NCBI GenBank assembly: GCA_963783505.1
Contig: CAWAOP010000017.1
Coordinates: 211,347 to 275,346 of the forward strand
Direction of reading: 5' to 3'
From: BOG-224 sp963783505
GTDB lineage: Bacteria; Acidobacteriota; Terriglobia; Bryobacterales; Bryobacteraceae
DNA length: 64,000 bases
A program made the translations under genes and the position numbers. Under the pieces are notes generated by a model that worked only from the letters and a program-made list of their open reading frames with translations, had not been told where the DNA came from and did no database searches. Below are positions 7,246 to 14,728 of this stretch, one piece after another. Positions within the stretch are counted from its first letter, which is position 1. The number at the start of each line of letters is the position of its first letter.

Positions 7246-8043
7246 GAGCGACGCAAGCGGCGCGGCGGCTCCGAAAGGCGCGGAGTGGCAGGACGATTGG
7301 AAGCCGCCCGCGGAACTGGCGCGGTCAACGCCGCGGCCGGTGCGGTACACCGGAGCTGGCTACGCGTGTGTGGCGGGCGCCATCGCGATGCTCGCCGGAG
7401 GCGTGGCGCTAGGAGTCTTTGTGCAGGTCGAGCGGCGCCACGCGCTGGATAGCGCCGCTCTGCTTCGAGTTCAGGGCGTGACCACAGACGCGCGAATTCT
7501 GCGCACGGGCGTCGATACCTCCAAGGATCACGAGCCGTTCGTGGTCTTCGAGTTTAATGCGAATGGCCGGAGATTCGAGCGCCGAATGACCATTCATCGG
7601 CGCGACACGCAAACCTATCCAGTGGGCGCGGCGGCAAGGGTCCGGTACGTACCAGGCAGTCCGAAGCAAAGCTGGCTGGAGGGTTACGGCCCGGAAGGAC
7701 CGCCGGCTTGGGTGCCGGTGTTCGCGCCGCTTTCACTTGCGATTGGAGCAGTCGCCCTGTCCTTCAACGTTCGCCGCCAGCGCCGCTTGCTCGCGGAGGG
7801 CAAACCGCGCAGGGGCGAGTCGTATCGTATCGGCGGTACTACACCGGCAAGACCGGCGGCTATCGTGCGACCTACGAATTACGCACCATGAGCGGGTCGG
7901 TCTATCAGGCGAAGGTATGTTCGAATCGCCGCCCCGCCGAGAGGGGATCTCGCGTGACCCTGCTTTACAACCCGGATAATCCCAAACAGGCCGCGCCGTA
8001 CCCCATGCAGTTCGTGAAGATCGACGTCGGCTTCGGCCGGTAG
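7217..8043 (+). CDS. DUF3592-like membrane protein (frameshift near 7798)
   Basis: The ATG at 7217 has AAGGAG at 7205-7210. The first frame gives a membrane span (about residues 47-70), a DUF3592-type beta domain (TTDARILRTGV, then VVFEFNANGRRFERR and a VGAAARVRYVPGSP turn) and a second span. After LLAEG the frame is lost, and one base earlier the sequence continues as QTAQGRVVSYRRYY, KTGGYRATYELRT and VTLLYNPDNPKQAAPYP. This is a second copy of the same domain ending at 8043. One G is missing from the run at 7798-7800. The restored protein is about 275 aa. Function unknown. Confidence 0.7.
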
Positions 8044-8121
8044 CGCGACTATCTGCGATCGCCAGGAGCAGCTCCGCGACGGCAACTCAACAGGGTATTC
8101 TCAAGAGAGAGGACCGAAGCA

Positions 8122-8358
8122 ATGGAATTGCATGTCACCGGGGAGCTGGAAGCGCAGCTAGCTCACTCTGCAGCCCAGCAGGGCCGCAACCCTGATGACT
8201 TGGTTAAGGACGTTTTGACGCGCCATTTCGAGGAAGAGGCTCGTCTTATTACCGCCGTGGACCGCGGCGAGGGCGCTTTACGACGCGGCGAATACCTCAC
8301 CCATGAGGATGTCGGTCATGGAAGTGCATTTCACCCCAGAAGTGCAGGCACGGTTTGA
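8122..8358 (+). CDS. Ribbon-helix-helix antitoxin-like protein (CopG/ParD type)
   Basis: A 78-aa protein with a short N-terminal strand (MELHVTGELEAQL), helices around GRNPDDLVKDVLTRHFEEE, and the tail AVDRGEGALRRGEYLTHEDV seen in ParD/CopG antitoxins that pair with ParE. The last residues, SAFHPRSAGTV, are encoded where the next antitoxin gene starts and do not match the family, so the 3' end may be truncated. A purine-rich ribosome site (GAGAGAGGA) precedes the ATG. Confidence 0.65.
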   Translation: MELHVTGELEAQLAHSAAQQGRNPDDLVKDVLTRHFEEEARLITAVDRGEGALRRGEYLTHEDVGHGSAFHPRSAGTV

Positions 8359-8569
8359 GCGGATGGCGCGAGAGGCCGGACGACGGAGTAGCGAGATCGT
8401 GGAGGAAGTCGTAGCGGGCTTTCTCGATGATTTCGCCGATACGCAGGGCACGCTCGACCGCCGCTACGATGAAATGGAGAGCGGTAAGGCACAAGGCATC
8501 GACGGGGAGGAAGTCTTTAGGCGCCTGAGGGAGAAGACAGAGGCTCGGCGGCAGCGCCGGCTGGCATGA
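8318..8569 (+). CDS. ParD-like ribbon-helix-helix antitoxin
   Basis: An 83-aa protein beginning MEVHFTPEVQARFERMAREA, with a C-terminal helix that includes LDRRYDEMESGKAQGIDGEE, a typical toxin-binding tail. Earlier in-frame ATGs at 8303 and 8309 exist; 8318 fits the family start and has AGGA upstream. Its stop overlaps an ATG at 8566 (ATGA), where a ParE toxin would be expected, but the toxin is cut short. Two antitoxin-like genes in a row without a toxin is unusual. Confidence 0.7.
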   Translation: MEVHFTPEVQARFERMAREAGRRSSEIVEEVVAGFLDDFADTQGTLDRRYDEMESGKAQGIDGEEVFRRLREKTEARRQRRLA

Positions 8570-8631
8570 GCCGCTATAGGTTCCGCTCCTGCACCCTCGC
8601 GTCCAACTCGCCTTTCGCCACGCGCACGTGA
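8566..8631 (+). pseudogene. Possible stub of a ParE toxin gene
   Basis: The ATG at 8566 overlaps the antitoxin stop as ATGA, the normal antitoxin/toxin junction. It reads MSRYRFR, which resembles the start of ParE/RelE toxins. From about 8574 the sequence is the 3' end of the convergent xseA gene and the frame stops at 8631. I infer that a rearrangement removed the toxin body. Seven residues are weak evidence. Confidence 0.4.
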
Positions 8632-9935
8632 ATGCTCGATCCCGGCGGCGCTGTTGCTGCGTCCTTCAGAATGCCGCTTTCATTAGAGACAATCGCGTAG
8701 CCGCGTTCGAGAATGCGTAGCGGGCTGAGCGCTTCCAGTTGCGCCGATGATCGCTGCCATGCGCTACGGCGCAATGCAAGGTGCGCGCGCATCGCGGCCG
8801 AGGCGGCCGCCGAAGCCGCTTCCAATCCGCGCCGCATCTCGGCCAGCCGCGGGCGGGCGTCGAAGTGGCGCAGACGCTCCTCCAGGCCACGACGCTCGCG
8901 CTCGCGAGCGGCCACGGCTGTCCGCACGCTCTCGCGCATCCGGTAGGCGCAATCGTCCACGCGTTGCTGCGCCCGGCCTACGCGCCGGTGCAGAGCGGAA
9001 GCGGCGCGCTCCACCCCCTGCTGCCCGAGCCGCCGGTCCAGCATCGCCAGGCGGTAACGCATGGCTTGGAGCGCCTTACGTTCGGCGGCATCAACGCTCT
9101 CCTCCACGTCTTCACGTAGCGGAACGGCCAACTCCGCAGCCGCGGACGGCGTGGGCGCGCGCAGGTCCGCCACGAAATCGGCGATGGTGAAATCCGTTTC
9201 GTGGCCCACGGCCGAAATCACGGGAACCGCGCACGCTGCAATGGCGCGCGCGACGGACTCCTCGTTGAATGTCCAAAGGTCTTCGAGAGATCCGCCTCCG
9301 CGCCCCACGATCAGCACGTCCGGCCATTTCGTCCGGCTGAAATACTCGATGCCGCGGCAGACTTCTTCTTTCGATCCCTCACCCTGCACCATTGCGGGAT
9401 ACAGCCGGATATGAAGCCCGGGGAAACGCCGTGACAGAATATTCAGCAAATCCGCGATGGCGGCGCCGCGCGGCGAGGTGACGATGCCGATGCGCCTCGG
9501 AAAACGCGGCAACGGCCGTTTGCGGGCCGCGTCAAACAGCCCTTCCGCCGCCAGCTTCTTCTTGAGCTGCTCGAAGGCCAGTTGCAGCGCGCCAACGCCT
9601 TGCGGCTCGAGCGCCTCCACCTGAAGCTGATATTCGCCGCGCGATTCATATACGTCAATGCGCCCGCGCGCAAGCACAGCGAGCCCGTCGGCAGGCTTGA
9701 ACTTCCAAAGCCGGTGCGACGATCGAAAGGCCACGGCGCGCAACTGGGCGTCACTGTCCTTGAGCGTGAAATAGTAGTGCCCGCTGGCGGCCTGCTTGAA
9801 ACCCGAAATCTCGCCCGAAACCCAAACGTCGCGGAACTCCTTATCGAGCGCGGCGCGGATGGCGCCCGTGATTTCGGCGACTGTATAAACGCGGCGTTCC
9901 GGAGCGAGATTGAACTCCAGCGCGAATTGCTCCAC
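8574..9935 (-). CDS. xseA: Exodeoxyribonuclease VII large subunit
   Basis: A 453-aa subunit of the ExoVII single-strand nuclease. An N-terminal OB-fold (VSGEISGFKQAASGHYYFTL) is followed by the conserved catalytic-domain motif GRGGGSLEDLWTFNEE and HETDFTIADFVADLRAPTPS. A long arginine-rich helical region and a short C-terminal barrel follow. The GTG at 9935 is chosen because a TACACT box ends 6 nt upstream; the longer frame only reads through the G-rich tandem repeat. No xseB is seen nearby. Confidence 0.93.
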   Translation of the reverse strand: MEQFALEFNLAPERRVYTVAEITGAIRAALDKEFRDVWVSGEISGFKQAASGHYYFTLKDSDAQLRAVAFRSSHRLWKFKPADGLAVLARGRIDVYESRGEYQLQVEALEPQGVGALQLAFEQLKKKLAAEGLFDAARKRPLPRFPRRIGIVTSPRGAAIADLLNILSRRFPGLHIRLYPAMVQGEGSKEEVCRGIEYFSRTKWPDVLIVGRGGGSLEDLWTFNEESVARAIAACAVPVISAVGHETDFTIADFVADLRAPTPSAAAELAVPLREDVEESVDAAERKALQAMRYRLAMLDRRLGQQGVERAASALHRRVGRAQQRVDDCAYRMRESVRTAVAARERERRGLEERLRHFDARPRLAEMRRGLEAASAAASAAMRAHLALRRSAWQRSSAQLEALSPLRILERGYAIVSNESGILKDAATAPPGSSIHVRVAKGELDARVQERNL

Positions 9936-9949
9936 CAGATCAGTGTACC

Positions 9950-10078
9950 GGGGGTTGGGGGTTGGGGGTTGGGGGTTGGGGGTTGGGGGTTGGGGGTTGG
10001 GGGTTGGGGGTTGGGGGTTGGGGGTTGGGGGTTGGGGGTTGGGGGCCGGGGTTCGGGGGTTGGGGGTTAGGGGTTGGG
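9950..10078 (+). repeat. Heptanucleotide tandem repeat (GGGGGTT)n
   Basis: About 13 perfect GGGGGTT units run from 9950 to 10045, followed by degenerate units to about 10078. The G-rich strand is the plus strand, with the C-rich strand as the xseA coding strand. The array starts within 3 bp of the xseA -10 element (9942-9947). Runs of five G separated by TT could form G-quadruplexes, and copy number should vary by slippage. Confidence 0.95.
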
Positions 10079-10107
10079 AACCGACGCCGAGAGCAGTGGA
10101 AGGAATG

Positions 10108-10407
10108 CTATTCTTCTTCGTGCTGCGCATGCGCTGCCTTCGGCGCGGCCGAGACCGTCGCCGTCAGCTCTTCGAGCGTCACACGGCGCTCGCGCGCACG
10201 GTTAGCGCCGGCGCTCTCGGCTTGCTCCAGGCGGAATTCGCGAGCCGAGGCCAGTTCCTCTTCCAGGTTGAAAGCGGGAGTTCCTTTCAACGACGGTACT
10301 CGCGCCACACCGCGTTCATCCACGACGCAGTCCACGCCATTGGCGGCGGTGAACCAAATGCGGATGCCTTGGCGGACGGCGAGCCGGCGGAGATCGGCCA
10401 GCTTCAT
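10108..10407 (-). CDS. Conserved hypothetical protein
   Basis: A 99-aa protein starting MKLADLRRLAVRQGIRIWFT. The N-terminal half looks like a compact alpha/beta domain (VDCVVDERGVARVPSLKG). The C-terminal half is acidic and helical (FNLEEELASAREFRLEQAES) and ends in EEE. The ATG overlaps the stop of the DksA/TraR gene by 4 nt (ATGA), so the two are co-translated. The function is unknown; the linkage to a DksA/TraR protein and xseA is the only clue. Confidence 0.7.
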   Translation of the reverse strand: MKLADLRRLAVRQGIRIWFTAANGVDCVVDERGVARVPSLKGTPAFNLEEELASAREFRLEQAESAGANRARERRVTLEELTATVSAAPKAAHAQHEEE

Positions 10408-10814
10408 CGAGCTTCCTGGTACTCGTCTTCGAACTCGCCGCGCTCGGCGCGGGCTGAGATCTCTTCCTGGCAGGCTACGCAATAGCGCGCCCACGGCACG
10501 GCGTCGAGCCGCCTGGGGGAGATGGGCTGTTCGCACTCCATGCAGTCGCCGTACATGCCATCGTTGACACGGAGGAGCGCATCCGAAATCTCGCGCAACA
10601 ACTTCATGTCGATGGTGTTGCGGTTGAGGAAAATCCACTCCTCGTGATGCTGCTGGCTCAAATCGCCCTCATCGGAGGGAATATCCAGACGCGCTACTAC
10701 CTGGGCCGCCTTCTGTGCGGACATACTGCGCCGGACCTCATCCGCCTTCTTCTCCAGCATCTTGCGATAAGCGGCGAACTTCGTCTTGGGCCCGGTCTTC
10801 ATCTTCGTAATCAT
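10404..10814 (-). CDS. DksA/TraR family zinc-finger protein
   Basis: A 136-aa protein. An N-terminal helical hairpin (KTKFAAYRKMLEKKADEVRR) precedes a C-terminal four-cysteine finger, CMECEQPISPRRLDAVPWAR then CVACQEE. This is the DksA/TraR layout of proteins that enter the RNA polymerase secondary channel to tune transcription. The acidic residues expected at the coiled-coil tip are only partly recognisable. GAAAG lies just before the ATG. It is first in a minus-strand run with the hypothetical gene and xseA. The 10815-11032 gap holds no gene I can support. Confidence 0.85.
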   Translation of the reverse strand: MITKMKTGPKTKFAAYRKMLEKKADEVRRSMSAQKAAQVVARLDIPSDEGDLSQQHHEEWIFLNRNTIDMKLLREISDALLRVNDGMYGDCMECEQPISPRRLDAVPWARYCVACQEEISARAERGEFEDEYQEAR

Positions 10815-11032
10815 CTTTCAGTACTGCAATTTTCCGGCGTCAGGAACTTAAGACGCCTAAAAGTGGCTAAAGGTTGCGGGAATCCGAAAAAGATTTGGAA
10901 TTACGGTGTTCCAGCGGACGTAAAAGTGTAGCCCAAAGCACATCCGCCAGTCAAATCCAAGCGATTCATTACGCTTCAGGCTAGGATTACCAGGACTCTT
11001 CAAGCGATTGCGCGCGGGCTGGCGCCCGGCAA

Positions 11033-12007
11033 TTACCTGCACTTGCGGATCTGTCTCGCAAGTTCGGGGACCGTTTCGAACAGGTCGCCTACAATTCCGT
11101 AGTCGGCCACTTCGAAGATGGGCGCCGCCGGGTCCTTGTTGATGGCCACGATGGTTTGCGAGCCTTTCATCCCCACCAGGTGCTGGATGGCGCCCGAAAC
11201 TCCAAGGGCGATGTACAATTTCGGACTCACCGTCTGGCCGGAACTGCCCACCTGCCGCTCCATGGGCAGCCAGCCGGCGTCGCAAATCGGACGCGAAGCT
11301 GCCAGTTCAGCCCCTAGAGCGTCCGCCAACTCCTGAGCGAGTGGAAGGTTCGAGGCATCGCGAATCCCTCTGCCAACGGCCACAATGACCGCGGCCCCAG
11401 TAAGATCGACTTCCGCCCGCGCCGCCCTCATGCGTTGGCCTGGGCGGGTACGGATTGCCGCCGCGTCCAGCCGGGGTATGAACCGCTCGATAGCCGAGGA
11501 GCCATCCTCCATACGGTCCGCGCGATAGGCGCCCGCCTGCAAAGACACGAAGTGCGGCCCGGCGCCGGTGAGCCGCAGATCCGCATGCAGCTTTCCCTGA
11601 TAAAGCTGCCGCACAAAAACCGGCAGCCCATCCTGGAACCGATGCGCGATGGCGTCGCAAACCGCCACGCGACCCATGGACGCGGCGAGCTTCGGCAGGT
11701 AATCGCGCACCTGATAGGTATGCGGGAATAGAACCAGACCGGCATGACGCGACTCAATCAACCGCCGCAGCGCGGAGCAGTAGCCATCCGCGGTATACTC
11801 GGCCAGCAGATCGTGCTCGACCGCGACAACGCTCTCAAGCTCCTTCGTGGCCAACTCCGCCGCCAACGCGGTTACATCGTTCCCCACGACAGCGGCGCAC
11901 GCCGGGACCCCCCATTCGCGCGCGATTTGCTGCGCCGCGGCAAGCGTTTCCAGGGAGGTTCTGTGCCAGATTCCCGCCCGTTGCTCCAGGACCGCAAGCA
12001 CGCTCAT
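11033..12007 (-). CDS. etfA: Electron transfer flavoprotein alpha subunit
   Basis: A 324-aa FAD-binding subunit that passes electrons from acyl-CoA dehydrogenases to the quinone pool. The C-terminal FAD domain is clear: SGQTVSPKLYIALGVSG, QHLVGMKGSQTIVAINKDP and APIFEVADYGIVGDLFE. The N-terminal domain is the usual alpha/beta fold. Its ATG overlaps the etfB stop by 4 nt. It is the last gene of the run acpP-fabF-etfB-etfA. No ETF:quinone oxidoreductase is seen in the window. Confidence 0.95.
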   Translation of the reverse strand: MSVLAVLEQRAGIWHRTSLETLAAAQQIAREWGVPACAAVVGNDVTALAAELATKELESVVAVEHDLLAEYTADGYCSALRRLIESRHAGLVLFPHTYQVRDYLPKLAASMGRVAVCDAIAHRFQDGLPVFVRQLYQGKLHADLRLTGAGPHFVSLQAGAYRADRMEDGSSAIERFIPRLDAAAIRTRPGQRMRAARAEVDLTGAAVIVAVGRGIRDASNLPLAQELADALGAELAASRPICDAGWLPMERQVGSSGQTVSPKLYIALGVSGAIQHLVGMKGSQTIVAINKDPAAPIFEVADYGIVGDLFETVPELARQIRKCR

Positions 12008-12798
12008 AGCGCCCGCGCCTCGAATCGCAGTTTCTCAAGCAGCGCCGCGACCACGGCCTGGGCATCGCCCTGGAAGAGCTGGGTGTGTTTGGTGCGCGCC
12101 GGAAAATAGATGCGGTCGATCGCCACGCCCGATTCCGGCGAGGGATCGCTTTTGCCGATCAAGTCGGAAGCGCGAAGCGTTCGGATCTCCTTGGTTCGGG
12201 CCTTCTTGATGCCCATCAGCGTGGCATAGCGCAATGGGTGGATGCCGGATTGAACGGTGAGCAGCGCCGGAAGCGGAAGCTCCAGGCTTTGCCTCCAGCC
12301 ATCCTCCAGTTCGCGCTTGACGCGGATCGAGCCCTCCAGCTTCTCGACGTCCATCACGATCGTGGCATGAGGAAGCCCCAGCAACTCGGCGAGGATCACG
12401 CCGGTCTGGCCCTGGCCCAAATCATCCGATTGCAGGCCCGTCAAGACGAGATCCGGAGATTCCGCCGAGATGACGGCGGCCAGCAGGCGCGCCAGCGCGA
12501 GCGCGTCCAGAGCCCCGGTGTCCTCGCGCTCGATATGTATGGCGCGGTCGGCGCCTTTGGCCAGAGTCTCTCGAAGAGCCTGCGCGACGCGGGCGGGGCC
12601 GGCCGAGACTGCGACCACCTCGCCTCCGTGACGCTCCTTCAATTGCAGCGCCTCTTCCAGAGCATAGGCATCGGGCTCGTTGATTTCGAATGCCAGGTCC
12701 GTCTCGTCGATCCGCCAGCCGGAGTTCCCTCCGGGCTCCGAGATTCGCAACTCCGAATCGCGAGCAGGGACCTGTTTGACAGCTACGACGATCCTCAT
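12004..12798 (-). CDS. etfB: Electron transfer flavoprotein beta subunit
   Basis: A 264-aa subunit that pairs with EtfA. It begins MRIVVAVKQVPARDSELRI and contains NEPDAYALEEALQLKERHGG, LVLTGLQSDDLGQGQTG (AMP site region) and the late ELPLPALLTVQSGIHPLRYA block, all typical of EtfB. It starts 25 nt after the fabF stop and overlaps etfA, so one transcript from acpP probably covers all four genes. Confidence 0.95.
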   Translation of the reverse strand: MRIVVAVKQVPARDSELRISEPGGNSGWRIDETDLAFEINEPDAYALEEALQLKERHGGEVVAVSAGPARVAQALRETLAKGADRAIHIEREDTGALDALALARLLAAVISAESPDLVLTGLQSDDLGQGQTGVILAELLGLPHATIVMDVEKLEGSIRVKRELEDGWRQSLELPLPALLTVQSGIHPLRYATLMGIKKARTKEIRTLRASDLIGKSDPSPESGVAIDRIYFPARTKHTQLFQGDAQAVVAALLEKLRFEARAL

Positions 12799-12823
12799 GA
12801 TGAAACGGGCGCGCCCGTCTGAG

Positions 12824-14065
12824 CTAACGCCGATACCGCTTGAAAATCAGACTACCGTTCGTGCCCCCGAATCCGAAGCTGTTGGAGAGCGCGTACTCGA
12901 TCTTCATTGGGCGTGCGTGGTTGGGGACGTAATCCAGATCGCATAAAGGATCGGGCGTCTCGTAGTTGATGGTGGGAGGCGCGATCTGGTCGCGGATGGC
13001 CAGCACGCAGATGCCTGCTTCGACGCCGCCCGCGCCGCCCAGCAAATGCCCGGTCATGGATTTGGTGGAACTCACGGCCACCTTGTACGCGTGATCGCCG
13101 AACGCTCGCTTGATGGCTCGCGTTTCCACGCGGTCGCCCACGTCGGTGGAGGTTCCGTGGGCATTGATGTAATCGACATGAGAAGCCTCTATGCCCGCGT
13201 CCCGCATCGAGTTGCGCATGACGCGGTAGGCGCCGTCGCCATCCTCGGGTGGCGCCGTCAGGTGGAACGCATCGGCGCTCATCCCGTAGCCGACGAGTTC
13301 CGCTATCGGCGCGGCGCCGCGGGCCAGCGCGAATTCCAACTCCTCGAGAATCAGAATGCCAGACCCTTCACCCATCACGAATCCGTCGCGATCCTCGTCC
13401 CATGGGCGAGAGGCGCGCTCCGGCTCGGCATTGCGCGTGGAGAGCGCGCGCATGGCGGCGAACCCTCCGACGCACAGGGGCGTAATGGTCGCTTCGGCGC
13501 CTCCGCAAATCATCGCGTCCGCTTCGCCATACTGGATCATGCGGAACGAATCGCCGATGGAATGCGAGCTGGTGGTACAGGCCGTGGCCGTGGCTGAATT
13601 CGGACCTTTCGCGCCGCTGCGGATCGAGACATGGCCCGATGCCAGATTCACGATCGTCGCCGGAATAAAGAACGGCGAAATACGGCGCGGTCCCTGTTCC
13701 ATCAGGATCTTGTGCTCGCGCTCGATCACTTCGAATCCGCCGATTCCGCTCCCTATATATACGCCCACGCGCTCGGCGATATCCGGAGTCACCTTCAAGC
13801 CGGAATTCTTAAGGGCCTCGTCCGCCGCGGCAACGGCGAACTGGATGAACCGGCCCATCTTCTTGATTTCTTTTTTCTCGATGTACTGGGCCGGATCGAA
13901 GTTCTTCACCTCTCCGGCGATCTGGCAAGAGAACGCGGACGCGTCGAACAGGGTGATGCGGCCGATGCCGCCGCGGCCCGCACGAATAGCGTCCCAGGTT
14001 GCTTCCGTCCCCTTGCCGACGGGCGTAAGCAAGCCAACGCCTGTGACTACCACTCTTCTAGACAA
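12824..14065 (-). CDS. fabF: 3-oxoacyl-ACP synthase II
   Basis: A 413-aa condensing enzyme of type II fatty-acid synthesis that joins malonyl-ACP to acyl-ACP. The active-site Cys is in ATACTTSSHSIGDSF, and the two catalytic histidines are in INAHGTSTDVGD and SMTGHLLGGAGG. The C-terminal SNSFGFGGTNGSLIF glycine loop is present. The length and start MSRRVVVTGVGLLTPVG are standard. It lies 27 nt after acpP. fabD and fabG, often next to acpP, are absent here. Confidence 0.97.
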   Translation of the reverse strand: MSRRVVVTGVGLLTPVGKGTEATWDAIRAGRGGIGRITLFDASAFSCQIAGEVKNFDPAQYIEKKEIKKMGRFIQFAVAAADEALKNSGLKVTPDIAERVGVYIGSGIGGFEVIEREHKILMEQGPRRISPFFIPATIVNLASGHVSIRSGAKGPNSATATACTTSSHSIGDSFRMIQYGEADAMICGGAEATITPLCVGGFAAMRALSTRNAEPERASRPWDEDRDGFVMGEGSGILILEELEFALARGAAPIAELVGYGMSADAFHLTAPPEDGDGAYRVMRNSMRDAGIEASHVDYINAHGTSTDVGDRVETRAIKRAFGDHAYKVAVSSTKSMTGHLLGGAGGVEAGICVLAIRDQIAPPTINYETPDPLCDLDYVPNHARPMKIEYALSNSFGFGGTNGSLIFKRYRR

Positions 14066-14092
14066 ACTGGATCTCCGTGACGAGAAGGCAGG

Positions 14093-14335
14093 CTATTTCT
14101 TGGCGGTCTTTTTCTCGATATACTCGACGGCGTCCTTCACGGTCGTGATCTTCTCGGCGTCTTCGTCCGGAATTTCAAGTTCGAATGCCTCTTCGAACGC
14201 CATGACCAACTCCACGATGTCGAGCGAATCGGCGCCAAGGTCGTCAACAAACGACGCCGCGCCGTCCACCTGGCTCTCGTCGACGCCTAGTTGCTCGACA
14301 ATGATCTGCTTCACCTTTTGCTCTACGGCTGCCAT
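14093..14335 (-). CDS. acpP: Acyl carrier protein
   Basis: An 80-aa acidic carrier protein. The phosphopantetheine serine is in LGADSLDIVELVMAFE. A good ribosome site, AGGAGGAAT, precedes the ATG. It shuttles the growing acyl chain to FabF, which is encoded next. The C-terminus (EKKTAKK) is unusually lysine-rich, but the fold region is standard. Confidence 0.97.
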   Translation of the reverse strand: MAAVEQKVKQIIVEQLGVDESQVDGAASFVDDLGADSLDIVELVMAFEEAFELEIPDEDAEKITTVKDAVEYIEKKTAKK

Positions 14336-14367
14336 GATTCCTCCTGGGGTTGTTTGAGAACGCGTTG

Positions 14368-14397
14368 ATTTTAGCGAGCTTTACCCCGTAAACGCAA
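14368..14397 (-). promoter_or_regulatory. Sigma-70-like promoter of acpP
   Basis: On the minus strand TTGCGT (14397-14392) is followed after 18 bp by TAAAAT (14373-14368), ending about 32 nt before the acpP ATG. With the AGGAGGAAT ribosome site this is a normal leadered promoter, unlike the leaderless pattern seen at many other genes in the window. Confidence 0.55.
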
Positions 14398-14419
14398 TAG
14401 CCGCGGCGGGCCTATGCGG

Positions 14420-14441
14420 GGACCCTGCCCGGCAGGGGTCC
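14420..14441. other. Hairpin in the acpP upstream gap
   Basis: GGACCCTGCC and GGCAGGGGTCC form a tight hairpin with one bulged G and no T-run. The rest of the 14398-14728 gap contains no gene I can support; short open frames there have no family features. Confidence 0.4.
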
Positions 14442-14728
14442 GAAGTTTCTATTCTGCCACGAAATGGGGGCCGATTGGATTCGACCTTTCGCGCCTCGCA
14501 ATTGCGGTTCCGCCGGGGCCCCGCCGCCGCGGCTGTCACAGCCGAGAGCTAGCCGTTCCCAAGGGCAAATCTGACTGCTGTCCGATGGCGCCAAGATTGT
14601 TTTGGGCTGGCCGAAATCCACCACCGACGGCTGTTTGCAGCCAGGCATCCAACTCAAAAACTCCATGTTTTCAATCACTTGCGTTTGGTAAACCAGGTGC
14701 ATGACTCATGGCGCGAGAGGTATCTGCC

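Noticed and set aside
9950..10078. Tandem repeat considered as a CRISPR array or as coding for a Pro/Asn/Gln-rich N-terminus of XseA
   Set aside because: The unit is 7 bp without spacers, so it is not CRISPR. The xseA start at 9935, with its own -10 box, gives the normal protein and leaves the array non-coding.
14414..14704. A 96-codon plus-strand frame in the acpP upstream gap
   Set aside because: It overlaps a hairpin, has no ribosome site and its Cys/Pro/Ser-rich text matches no family.
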